A stretch of DNA of 64,000 nucleotides. It comes from Gonocerus acuteangulatus. Lineage: Eukaryota > Arthropoda > Insecta > Hemiptera > Coreidae. Below are positions 33,168-43,131 of this stretch, in pieces. The DNA lies in contig OX328125.1 of the NCBI GenBank assembly GCA_946811695.1, forward strand, positions 102,706,176 through 102,770,175, written 5' to 3'. Numbering within the stretch: position 1 is the stretch's first letter; every line of letters starts with the position of its first letter. A model generated the notes under the pieces. The model did no database searches and was not told where the DNA came from. It was given only the letters and a program-made list of their open reading frames with translations. Position numbers and translations under genes: made by a program.

Positions 33168-34615
33168 CATATGAGGAGCTTAGTATCAAAGTTGGACAAC
33201 TCCACTTTTGCTTTTTTTTTACAGGAGAGGCAAAAAACCATATCTACTAATTTTATGTCAGTATCATGGTAATTTTTTTATATGTTATTCTTATAGGCCT
33301 CAGAAACATTATTTCAAAGGCACTACAAAATTATATAAGTATTAAGGCCGTAATTACACTTTAAATAGTGGAGTTGTCCATGTTTGAAACCAAGTCATGG
33401 AGTTGTCTGTTTTTGAAACCAAAGGGAGCCATTTGAAAATTGAACCTATCCTCTTTTGAAACCAAACAAATATGAATTTGGTATGCTCGAGGGTGTTTTA
33501 ATATAATGTAATTATGGCTAATGTATTAAATCAAAATTATATAGTTAAAAATTACATGAAAAATGTTATTTAAATACAGTTTGACAAAACTGAAATGAAA
33601 CTAAATTATCCTTATTTTATTAAGTTTAGAAAAAAAGTGGTACTTAGCTATCCTCTTCGCACAGTTCTACCTATAACTACATGTATTGAAGTGGCTGTGC
33701 TATAATTTTCATCGCCGTACTCCGCCATACCTGTGCACAGCTAATAAAATAAAGTTATCAATTAGCGATGCGATTATTTTATGAAAAACGAGTTAACCAT
33801 TATTATTTTCTGCAGAGAGTTGTTGAAAAGTTTTTAATAGCAAATATCTGAACATTAACGATGAGATCTATCTAATATCTAGTGTGAAACTGTCAATATT
33901 TATTTGTTATACGCGAAAATTTAAATAAAGAGGAATATGTCGAGAACAGTTGCCAGTACCACATTAGCTGTTAATTTATTCACTTCAGGCCTTGAAAATA
34001 TATTTGGAAGGATAAATAGCTCTACCACTTCAGTGAAGTATGAATATTTTAAATTAAATACTTGCTGTTTTTCACGGTTGTTGTTATATAAAGCCCGTTT
34101 ATTAATAAAATAATTATTCTATAGAATTGGTAGTGGTCTCATTCGACTCGGCACAAAAGAAATTCTTCAAAAATCATCCCTAAATCAGAAAGATTCAAGT
34201 ACCTAGAGGTTTTTTCCCAAAATCCGGCATTCAGAACCACAGTGTGCCGCATAACAGCTAGTTATTAATAAGAATTATCGCCAATTGCACTTATTACAAC
34301 TTGTAATTTACAAGTAACTATAAACATTCAGCCATGATGGATTTGCAATGCATGTTGGGAGCAGATTGCATGAATGCAAGCTTCTCATTGGCTACTGATG
34401 GAGTTGTCATTTTTTGAAACCAAACTATGCTGGAATTGTCCATATTTTGATTCTGAACGGTTGAAATAAACGCTATTTTACCTATTTTCTGTCCGTTTTT
34501 AATGAAAAACAGTTGTAAAATCGAATGCAGCATAAAAATCCACTTAAGAATCGACAAAAATCACAAAACTGAAAAAAATGGAGTTGTCCAACTTTGATAC
34601 TAAGCTCCTCATATG
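33168..34615. mobile_element. TIR element F, 1.45 kb
   Basis: CATATGAGGAGCTTAGTATC, AAAGTTGGACAACTCCA (33168-33204) is perfectly inverted at 34579-34615. Internal TTTGAAACCAAA and GGAGTTGTC words recur at 33368-33470 and 34399-34445 as subterminal repeats. The core (33655-34160) is homologous to the sequence around the LINE at 12085-14850. No transposase ORF is present. Superfamily not assigned. Confidence 0.8.
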
Positions 34616-34706
34616 TCCTTTACGGTCGTAATTTTTTTTTCCATTTAATTCCCAGTTCTAAAGACTATCTTGTATTTAATATGCAAAATTGTTCAGGGTG
34701 CGTTGT

Positions 34707-34797
34707 ATCCTGGCTAGAAAAGGGCGGTAACCTATACATAAACAGTCTTAAAATTCGTTATTTATAATAAATGGGCATTAAAATTTAAATAAATTAG
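34707..34797 (+). repeat. SINE3 3' fragment
   Basis: TATCCTGGCTAGAAAAGGGC, GGTAACCTA, TTATAATAAATGGGC and TTAAAATTTAA match the 3' part of the SINE at 54940-55018; the tRNA-like head is missing. Confidence 0.65.
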
Positions 34798-35165
34798 TAT
34801 ATAAATACCTAATCCATTGGCATATCGAAGAAAAGGACAATTATGCACAGAAAACTGACAGTAGCTAACCACAAGTAAACATTACTCACTCCCACCCGAT
34901 CTAAAGGAAACCTCCATAATAAACAAATAATTTTACTACTTACCACGTTTATACAAAAAGAAAAATCAATTTAAGAAAATTACAACAAAAAATTAAAACC
35001 TGAGGCAGAGGGGAAACCTACACTTTTGAATTATAATCGCCGATTTCTTAAAATGAAATCACTCTTTACATATTTTAAAAAACAATGACTTCTAACTCAC
35101 TGCACTATAAACTTAACTTAATTCAAAAAAATGAGGAAGCCTGTCTCCACTTGTAAAATAAAACT
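34798..35165. other. Unrecognised AT-rich
   Basis: May hold the decayed upstream part of the LINE at 35172; no motif is clear. Confidence 0.35.
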
Positions 35166-35171
35166 ATTGCT

Positions 35172-35680
35172 CTAATCTGGGTCCCTTCTCACCGTAATAT
35201 TGGGTTGAACCAGAAAGCAGATGAGGAGGCGAATTCAGCTATAGAACAGGTTGAAGGGGTTACAATCTTGAGGAAGCCACAGCTCCGGACTTAAAGTATT
35301 TCGTCAAGAAGACAATACTTCACTTTTGAACTGAGGATTGGCTAAAAGTTAACAATCATCTTAGGAAGATAAAAGAGGATGTAAAACTATGGTCTACGTC
35401 AGAGCGGCAGCATAGAAAACATCAAGTAATACTCAGCAGACTACGCATTGGCCACACCAAATTGACACATACATACTTGCTACGAGGCTTACGCCCTCAA
35501 ACATGCGATGCCTGCCATGAAATACTAACTGTGGAACACATTCTACTCTACTGTCCTACATTTAAAAAAGGAGAGAGAAGCCCACGGAATCCCGAATAGC
35601 CTTAAAGAAGCACTAAAGGATGATTATCAAGACACACAAAATGTAATCGACTTCATCAAAGAAATAAAATTACAATTGTA
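35172..35680 (+). pseudogene. Distinct LINE remnant (RNase H end, zinc knuckle)
   Basis: Encodes LIWVPSHRNIGLNQKADEEA, the WVPSH..I.GN..AD end of RNase H. After a frame change it gives LRIGHTKLTHTYLLRG, then TCDACHEILTVEHILLYCP, the CCHC knuckle. A TGA near 35326 and a frameshift after the knuckle inactivate it. The WVPSH form and knuckle spacing differ from the WLPGH family elsewhere in the window, so this is another lineage of RNase H-bearing non-LTR element. Confidence 0.82.
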
Positions 35681-35689
35681 AATAAAAAT

Positions 35690-36149
35690 CATTGACCTAC
35701 CAATGACTCTTCATGAGTAGAGGCAGACAATCATTGGCCTGCCAATGACTCTTCATGAGTAGAGGCAGACAATCATTGGCCTGCCAATGACTCTTCATGA
35801 GTAGAGGCAGACAATCATTGACCTGCCAATGACTCTTCATGAGTAGAGGCAGACAATCATTGACCTGCCAATGACTCTTCATGAGCAGAGGCAGACAATC
35901 ATTGACCTGCCAATGACTCTTCATGAGTAGAGGCAGACAATCATTGACCTACCAATGACTCTTCATGAGTAGAGGCAGACAATCATTGACCTGCCAATGA
36001 CTCTTCATGAGTAGAGGCAGACAATCATCGACCTGCCAATGACTCTTCATGAGTAGAGGCAGACAATCATTGACCTGCCAATGACTCTTCATGAGTAGAG
36101 GCAGACAATCATTGACCTTCCAATGACTCTTCATGAGTAGAGGCAGAAA
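35690..36149 (+). repeat. 42-bp tandem array, 11 copies, after a LINE
   Basis: AATGACTCTTCATGAGTAGA, GGCAGACAATCATTGACCTGC recurs every 42 bp (35702, 35744 ... 36122). It starts just after the LINE coding remnant (AATTGTAAATAAAAATCATTG), so it occupies the 3' UTR position. 42 is a multiple of 3, which gives incidental minus-strand ORFs. Confidence 0.95.
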
Positions 36150-36614
36150 ATTAAAATAAAATATAAACTTAACTTCAATTATTGAATACGACTTTTAAAC
36201 ATACGTGTTATAATAGTATGAACTTTTGTTAGGTTTCTTGTATCTATTTTGAATATTTATTCTCATTATAAATTTATTTATTGAAAAAATTTGGTACAAT
36301 ATATAACAATCAAAATTTTTGTATACATTTCTATTTAATCTTGCAATTGATGATTACAATGCACACTTCAAATTTTTTGGGTCCTCAAGGCCAACTTTTG
36401 TCGTTTACACCGTAATAATCTCTTTTAAATCGTTGAAACTAAAACTGATAATTGGGATGTGTCAAATAGTTGGAATAATGGGGTACGAATAGTTGGTAGA
36501 ATGTGGTGGGCCGAGGAAGGTTGGCTAATGTAGCCCTACAAAAAATATAGGAGCAACCAAACTATCAGATTAGATGAGCTTTTTTTTACGGGTTTCCATT
36601 ACAGTTTTTAAATT

Positions 36615-36616
<2 letters not shown>

Positions 36617-36660
<44 letters not shown>
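36617..36660. repeat. Poly(T) tract, about 44 nt
   Basis: Homopolymer inside element E, likely the tail of an inverted retroposon whose head is not recognised. Confidence 0.9.
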
Positions 36661-36666
<6 letters not shown>

Positions 36667-36818
36667 TTCTTTCGTGTATTTTAGTCTGAGACATTTATTT
36701 TGTAAGAACTCGAAGTTTTAATATGAAAAATAATTGTTGTGCGTTTAATCTCTTTTAGCAATTACCTGGTTTTTGGTTTAAACAATTCAATTGTGACACT
36801 GGGGCACTCCTAACCTTC

Positions 36819-36867
36819 CCAGAGATAACCCGTCCTAAAATTCTTTGTTAATAATAAATGGACGGTT
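36819..36867 (+). repeat. SINE3 3' tail fragment
   Basis: AACCCGTCCTAAAATTCTTT and TTAATAATAAATGGACG match the SINE3 tail only. Confidence 0.55.
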
Positions 36868-37291
36868 TATTTTATTTTATTTTTTTTTTTAACGGAGTTT
36901 CAATAATTTGGCTATTAACGCTGGGCTATCTACAGATTGCCACCCTTTCATAATTCCATCAGCACGTGCTCGATCACCCATTCGGGTACTGGCCAAGCCC
37001 AATGGTTGTTAACTTGTAGCTATGGCCGTTGGCTACTATTACTTTATTGTTAACATTTTAAAAGTTACCAGAGTCATCGAACGCTCCATGTTGCATTTTC
37101 GATATTCATTCCGTTTTTGTTTGATTTGAAGAAATCTGCTGCAGGCCCACATCAGAAAAATTTAGCAACTTACGGCGATTTTGTCATATCCCAAATATCG
37201 GTCTTAGTTTTAAAGATTTAAGAGTGACGATTACGATGTCAACAACACAGGTTGGCCTTGAGGACCCAAAATATTTGAAGTGTTTAATGTA

Positions 37292-37850
37292 ATCATTAAA
37301 ATTTTACAAGAACTATCGAGACTAAAAGACTTACACACAATGGTAACAATGGTGTGGGTTCCTGGTCATGAGAACCTTAGAGAGACTTCAAAAGCAGACG
37401 AACAGGCAAAACTTGCAACGAGAAGCCACCCAAATGACCAGAACTTACTTACATCACAAGACTTACAAAAAAAAAATAACACACACTATACTGAATAGAT
37501 GGCAAGCAACGTGGTACTGCACACAAGATAACCACCTCAGGGAAGTAAAGTGCAGTATACAACCATATTCGTCAGGAGAACTAAGGACAAGACGCGACGA
37601 AGTAATACTAACACGACATAGAATCGGACATACACGACTCACCCATTCGTACCTCTTCACAAGACAAGACAAACCACTATGTGAGGCATGCAACGTACCT
37701 TTAACTGTAAAACACTTACTAACAGACTGCCTTAAAAGAGACAACTTACAGATTCCTCGAAGCCTCAGTGAACTGTTATCTGATAGGAGCCTACATATTG
37801 ATACCATACTGACATACTTAAAGACGACAAAGACATATAATAAAATATAG
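37292..37850 (+). pseudogene. LINE remnant: RNase H end and zinc knuckle
   Basis: Encodes TMVTMVWVPGHENLRETSKADEQAKLATR, split here by a frame slip in an A8 run near 37470. After it the second frame gives LREVKCSIQP, RRDEVILTRHRIGHTRLTHS, TRQDKPLCEACN, LTVKHLLTDC and a terminal TKTYNKI at TAG 37848. The 5' side is lost at element E. One homopolymer frameshift is the only visible lesion in what remains. Confidence 0.85.
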
Positions 37851-37885
37851 TTACATTATTTTAGATAGCCCAGCGTTAATAGCCA

Positions 37886-38480
37886 AATCATTATCAAAGA
37901 TACATTATTCATTTTCACGGACGGGTCTAAGACTTCACAAGGCACTGGCGCAGCAGCTGTGATTGATAATAATATTGTTAGTAATAAATTGCCAAGAATC
38001 GCCAGCAGCTATTCAGCGGAACTACATGCCATCTCGCTTGCCTTAGACAATATACAGGACGTAACACAGACTAAGATAACAATTTGTACTGACTCACTTA
38101 GCGCAATACTAGGACTACAGAACCCGTACAACCTGAACCCACTTAACATACAAATACTAGAACAGATTTACCGGACAAATAAACGGATAACAATATATTG
38201 GCTCCCAGGACATGAGGACATAGAACAAAATACAAAAGTTGACAAAATTGCTAAAAATGCAACAAGACAACATTACCTGGACGTATACAATACTACATAC
38301 CAAGACATGCAAGCAGAAGCCAAAAAGACCATCAGGGAAAAGTGGCAAAAATCTTGGCACGCGATTACGGACAACAAACTAAGAGAAATTAAACAAACAG
38401 TCGAAGAATGGCCTTCAAGCATAAGGCAAACTAGAAGAGAAGAAGTTGTCTTATGCCGCTTAAGAATAGGTCATTCCCGG
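37886..38480 (+). pseudogene. LINE interrupted by the giant element: RNase H part
   Basis: An open frame through RNase H with all four acidic residues in place: FTDGSKTSQGTG, SAELHA, ICTDSLSAIL and YWLPGHEDIEQNTKVDKIAK. It then reads REIKQTVEEWPSSI and VVLCRLRIGHSR, where it stops at the target duplication (38472-38480). It resumes in the same frame at 50689. The upstream part of the LINE is absent (5' truncation); the word TAGCCCAGCGTTAATAGCCA at its left edge also occurs inverted at 36913-36933. Apart from the insertion I see no lesion. Confidence 0.9.
38472..38480 (+). repeat. Target-site duplication, left copy
   Basis: CATTCCCGG, identical to 50689-50697. Nine bases is the duplication size of FB and most MULE transposons. 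Confidence 0.92.
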
Positions 38481-38564
38481 AGCCCTATTACGCTGGAACA
38501 GCAACATTTCAACCCCAACTTCTAACATATTCAGTAATTTGTTGCTAATTTGTTGCTAATTTGT

Positions 38565-40556
38565 TACACTATTTTCAAATTTGTCGCTCCAGCCGTTTCC
38601 GAGAAAACGTGGCTGTGCTAGCGTAATATTACGCCAGCACAGCCACCCCTGTAACTTTTGATCTAATTGTCTGACGAAATTCAGATTGGTACGAGAATTT
38701 GTTGCTAATTTGTTGCTCTAGAATGACACCAATCACGAATTTGTCGCTCCAGCCGTTTCCGAGAAAACGTGGCTGTGCTAGCGTAATATTACGCCAGCAC
38801 AGCCACCCCCGTAACTTTTGATCTAATTGTCTGACGAAATTCAGATTGTTACGAGAATTTGTTGCTAATTTGTTGCTCTAGAATGACACCAATCACGAAT
38901 TTGTCGCTCCAGCCGTTTCCGAGAAAACGTGGCTGTGCTAGCGTAATATTACGCCAGCACAGCCACCCCTGTAACTTTTGATCTAATTGTCTGACGAAAT
39001 TCAGATTGGTACGAGAATTTGTTGCTAATTTGTTGCTCTAGAATGACACTAATCACGAATTTGTCGCTCCAGCCGTTTCCGAGAAAACGTGGCTGTGCTA
39101 GCGTAATATTACGCCAGCACAGCCACCCCTGTAACTTTTGATCTAATTGTCTGACGAAATTCAGATTGGTACGAGAATTTGTTGCTAATTTGTTGCTCTA
39201 GAATGACACCAATCACGAATTTGTCGCTCCAGCCGTTTCCGAGAAAACGTGGCTGTGCTAGCGTAATATTACGCCAGCACAGCCACCCCTGTAACTTTTG
39301 ATCTAATTGTCTGACGAAATTCAGATTGGTACGAGAATTTGTTGCTAATTTGTTGCTCTAGAATGACACTAATCACGAATTTGTCGCTCCAGCCGTTTCC
39401 GAGAAAACGTGGCTGTGCTAGCGTAATATTACGCCAGCACAGCCACCCCTGTAACTTTTGATCTAATTGTCTGACGAAATTCAGATTGGTACGAGAATTT
39501 GTTGCTAATTTGTTGCTCTAGAATGACACCAATCACGAATTTGTCGCTCCAGCCGTTTCCGAGAAAACGTGGCTGTGCTAGCGTAATATTACGCCAGCAC
39601 AGCCACCCCTGTAACTTTTGATCTAATTGTCTGACGAAATTCAGATTGGTACGAGAATTTGTTGCTAATTTGTTGCTCTAGAATGACACTAATCACGAAT
39701 TTGTCGCTCCAGCCGTTTCCGAGAAAACGTGGCTGTGCTAGCGTAATATTACGCCAGCACAGCCACCCCTGTAACTTTTGATCTAATTGTCTGACGAAAT
39801 TCAGATTGGTACGAGAATTTGTTGCTAATTTGTTGCTCTAGAATGACACCAATCACGAATTTGTCGCTCCAGCCGTTTCCGAGAAAACGTGGCTGTGCTA
39901 GCGTAATATTACGCCAGCACAGCCACCCCTGTAACTTTTGATCTAATTGTCTGACGAAATTCAGATTGGTACGAGAATTTGTTGCTAATTTGTTGCTCTA
40001 GAATGACACTAATCACGAATTTGTCGCTCCAGCCGTTTCCGAGAAAACGTGGCTGTGCTAGCGTAATATTACGCCAGCACAGCCACCCCTGTAACTTTTG
40101 ATCTAATTGTCTGACGAAATTCAGATTGGTACGAGAATTTGTTGCTAATTTGTTGCTCTAGAATGACACCAATCACGAATTTGTCGCTCCAGCCGTTTCC
40201 GAGAAAACGTGGCTGTGCTAGCGTAATATTACGCCAGCACAGCCACCCCTGTAACTTTTGATCTAATTGTCTGACGAAATTCAGATTGGTACGAGAATTT
40301 GTTGCTAATTTGTTGCTCTAGAATGACACCAATCACGAATTTGTCGCTCCAGCCGTTTCCGAGAAAACGTGGCTGTGCTAGCGTAATATTACGCCAGCAC
40401 AGCCACCCCCGTAACTTTTGATCTAATTGTCTGACGAAATTCAGATTGGTACGAGAATTTGTTGCTAATTTGTTGCTCTAGAATGACACCAATCACGAAT
40501 TTTTCGCTCCAGCCGTTTCCGAGAAAACGTGGCTGTGCAAGCATAATATTACGCCA
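38565..40556 (+). repeat. 160-bp satellite array in left TIR, 13 units
   Basis: TTGTCGCTCCAGCCGTTTCC recurs exactly every 160 bp from 38581 to 40501 (TTTTCGCTCC in the last). Each unit includes a hairpin: stem GTGGCTGTGCT(A/G)GCG pairs with CGCCAGCACAGCCAC around a TAATATTA loop. It also has the direct words AATTTGTTGCTAATTTGTTG. GACACC and GACACT variants alternate over most of the array, so the effective period there is 320 bp. Units are nearly identical, implying recent homogenisation. Confidence 0.97.
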
Positions 40557-40657
40557 CGAGTTCGGACGCATAGCGCAGGAAATCACGTGACCTTGAGCAA
40601 GTTTTTTCATTAAGGTCATAATTGGTTCAACAAATACGACCGATATTCCATTTTTCC

Positions 40658-40724
40658 TATATATTTAAGCCGAAATCGCCCTGAGAACACTTTGAAGTGA
40701 GTAACGAATATTTTAAGGTGAGTT
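40658..40724 (+). promoter_or_regulatory. Possible TATA promoter and splice donor at inner end of left TIR
   Basis: TATATATTTAAG (40658-40669) is a good TATA box. About 30 nt downstream is a possible start region. AAGTGAGTAA (40695) and AAGGTGAGTT (donor GT at 40718) both fit insect 5' splice sites. The position just inside the TIR is where an element promoter would lie. By inspection only. Confidence 0.35.
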
Positions 40725-40794
40725 GTAATTCCCATGATTTTCGTAGATGATGAAACGTCTGTGTATGTAATTAAACCCTAATTTTTCTTATTGT

Positions 40795-41830
40795 TTATAT
40801 TGGCGTATATAAGGGGGGGGGCTTAGGGGCTGCAGCCCCTCCCGGAATTTTGATTTCATGGTAATAACCAGAGACCGAAAATAACTATTTTTATTTCAAA
40901 TGAGTTTCACTTAACCTTTAATTTTTATTATTAGGAAATAAAAATAGAAATTCCATCGTAATTGATAATATCAATTAGATATAAAATATATTATATTTTA
41001 ATATTTTAAAAAAAAAGTTTAATAATTTTTATTTCAAAACCTTAAAAATAAAAATTATTTGAATAATGTTATTTCGACATTTTTTTATAACAATTTTCAA
41101 TAACATTTTTTTTTTTACTTTAACTTTAAACATTATTTTAAATAATAAAAAAAAATTAATGCTATAATAAATAGAAAGTAATGCACAAAAACGAAGTCTA
41201 TAATATACAATATATACTCATACAAATCAATTGGATTTAGAGGAACTTTGATTCACTGACATAAGGAAATAACTTCTATTAATCAAAAGGTTTCAAATCA
41301 AGTATTTATTGATTTATTCCGAGGATAAGAGATATTTAATAAATGAGTTTCACTTTACCTTTAATTTTTATTATTGTGAATTCAAAATAAAAATTCCATC
41401 GTAATTGATATATTTCATTATTTTTTTAAAACAATTTTCCAATAATTTTTATTTTAAGAACTTAAAAATAAAAATTATTTCTAACAGTTAATTATTAATT
41501 TTAAAAATATAAATTATGAAGTAATTTTCATTTTTTTAATTAAATCATTTTTAGGAAACATTTAATTTTGATTTCGGTCCTTGATAAAAACTTGTCATTA
41601 AACCCTTAAAAATATATTAAATAAGATCACTTAGTTCATAATACATATTTTATTTTACGTGTAATAATGTTTTAAGGTGCAAATGACCACTCACCGTAGA
41701 TGCACAAAAAAAAAAATAAATAAAAATAACGTTTTAGTTGCCTAAAACTATTCCAATCTATAAATTTTTAGTATTCCATACCCTGGAAATGGTCTCAGCC
41801 CCCCCCCCCGAAATTTTCCCTGCCCCGTGG
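40795..41830. repeat. T interspersed repeat, copy 1
   Basis: Starts GGCGTATATAAGGGGGGG, GGGCTGCAGCCCCTCCCG. Near its end TAACGTTTTAGTTG, TTAGTATTCCATACCCTGGA and a C run match copy 2 (42747-43035). The middle is extremely AT-rich with blocks such as CCATCGTAATTGAT repeated (40950, 41395). Non-coding. Confidence 0.55.
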
Positions 41831-41843
41831 GGTGAGTTCGGAC

Positions 41844-41974
41844 ATGCATCAATTATACCCGCGTCCTCTTGGCTTAAAGGAATACAGTATTTATTCCAAA
41901 GAGGCTTTGAAGAATGTGATTGAGGATGTCAAATCCAAGAAGAAGACTCTGAGAGAGGCAGTAGATCGATTTAG
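41844..41974 (+). CDS. Exon encoding a psq-type helix-turn-helix (partial)
   Basis: ATG at 41844 opens 43 codons: a lead MHQLYPRPLGLKEY, then SKEALKNVIEDVKS and TLREAVDRF. This matches the N-terminal half of the HTH_psq DNA-binding domain, in which (Y)SxEaLxxAixdVksgkxSlReAaxxfgvP is typical. The frame meets AG|GTATTT at 41974/41975, a splice donor placed where psq domains usually continue with GVPxSTL. I found no following exon in the window. Such domains occur in Pipsqueak-family proteins and in pogo/Tigger and other transposase-derived proteins. It lies inside the giant element. If real it is DNA-binding and nuclear, but it may be only a captured or decayed exon. Confidence 0.55.
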
Positions 41975-42107
41975 GTATTTTGTTGTTTCTTTATTTATTA
42001 TTTATTTATTTCTTTAGTTTATTTATTTGTTATGTTGTGCATTATGCCGAAGTACACCTTATATTTTATATAGTTATTACAGAACATTATATGAGCTTAT
42101 TGCCTAT

Positions 42108-42250
42108 ATATGTATATTATGTATATATTATTACATTGCATTATATTACCTTATTCTTTATGTATATATTATTACATTGCATTATATTACCTTCTTTTTT
42201 ATGTATATATTATTACATCGCATTATATTACCTTATTGCCTATATGTTTA
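42108..42250. repeat. 41-bp AT-rich tandem repeat, about 3.5 copies
   Basis: GTATATATTATTACATTGCA, TTATATTACCTTATT recurs at 42121, 42162 and 42203. Overlapping hydrophobic ORFs are low-complexity by-products. Confidence 0.85.
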
Positions 42251-42746
42251 CATACTAACATTAAATTATGCTTAATATAAGCTTGTTTTTATTATTTACT
42301 TAAATACATATGTACATATACATATAATATTAGATTACATGATTTTAAATTATTTTGAGTATTTATATATTGTGTTAGTGCTATTGCATTGTATTAAAAA
42401 ATAATGTTAAGAATAGAACTTAAAAAAAAAAAATTACATTAAAAATTAGTTTTAAAATATTTTGTTTTTGCTAAATGAATTACTGTTGTTTGAACGTAAA
42501 ATTTAAAAAAAAAAAATTAATAATTCTTATCCAAAATATTTTGTGATAATAGAATAAAACTTTATCCTTAAATCAGTAAAATACATTATTTATGAAATTA
42601 CTAAACAATGTCATAGTTATTTATTATTTATTCTTCCCTTATACTACCTTTTATATCCTTCCTAATACCACCTCTGATGACCTTCCTAATGCCTCCTTCT
42701 AAATCCCTTCCTAATTCCACCTCTTATATCCTTCCTAGTAACATCC

Positions 42747-43035
42747 ATGGGCATAGGAAGGGGGGCCTGAGAGGTCTGCAGACGCCCCTCCCACGAAATT
42801 TTGTGTTGGTAATAATGTGGCATAAACCCTCAAAAATAAATTAACTAAGACCACTTGGTTTATACAAAATACTTGAACCTTGGTGTTATAACGTTTTAGT
42901 TGGTTAAAACTATTCCAAGTTCTAAATTGTTAGTATTCCATACCCTGGAAAAGGCCTCACCCCCCCCCCCCCCCCCCCAAATGTTACCCGCCCCTCCCGA
43001 AATGATTTTCTATTCCTATACGCCCATGATACCAA
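42747..43035. repeat. T interspersed repeat, copy 2
   Basis: Begins CATGGGCATAGGAAGGGGGG and ends CCTATACGCCCATG, short inverted termini. It shares TTAGTTGGTTAAAACTATTC, TTAGTATTCCATACCCTGGA and a C18-like run with copy 1. Confidence 0.65.
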
Positions 43036-43068
43036 CTTCGATATCATTCCTAATACTTAAAAATATTT

Positions 43069-43131
43069 TTAAATCTTTATCGATCTTACCTAATAGACTC
43101 CGAAAATGACCCCCGTTAAAATATATATATA
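43069..43131 (+). repeat. S element left-end fragment
   Basis: AAATCTTTATCGATCTTACC, CCGAAAATGACCCCCGTTAA as at 29398-29450, ending in a TA tract where TIR element A is inserted. Confidence 0.7.

Larger units (their letters stand above)
36347..37299. mobile_element. Inverted-repeat element E
   Basis: Arms 36347-36465 and 37165-37299 are inverted: GATTACA(A/T)T, CTTCAAAT(A/T)TTTTGGGTCC, TCAAGGCCAAC, AAACTAA(A/G)AC. Between them lie a poly(T) tract and a SINE3 tail fragment. The right edge abuts LINE sequence at 37292. Possible foldback or MITE; no ORF. Confidence 0.6.

Noticed and set aside
35690..36149. CRISPR-like or regulatory repeat array (also 38565-40556, 27627-28640)
   Set aside because: Units are contiguous with no unique spacers, and the window is eukaryotic. 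They are satellites.
38565..40556. An integrated CRESS-DNA or geminivirus-like virus, because of TAATATTAC hairpins
   Set aside because: No Rep or capsid coding sequence is present. The arrays are TIRs of a transposon with a 9-bp target duplication. The motif is kept as a finding, not as a viral call.
40389..40619. 76-codon ORF across the inner end of the left TIR
   Set aside because: Most of it reads through the 160-bp satellite; no homology.
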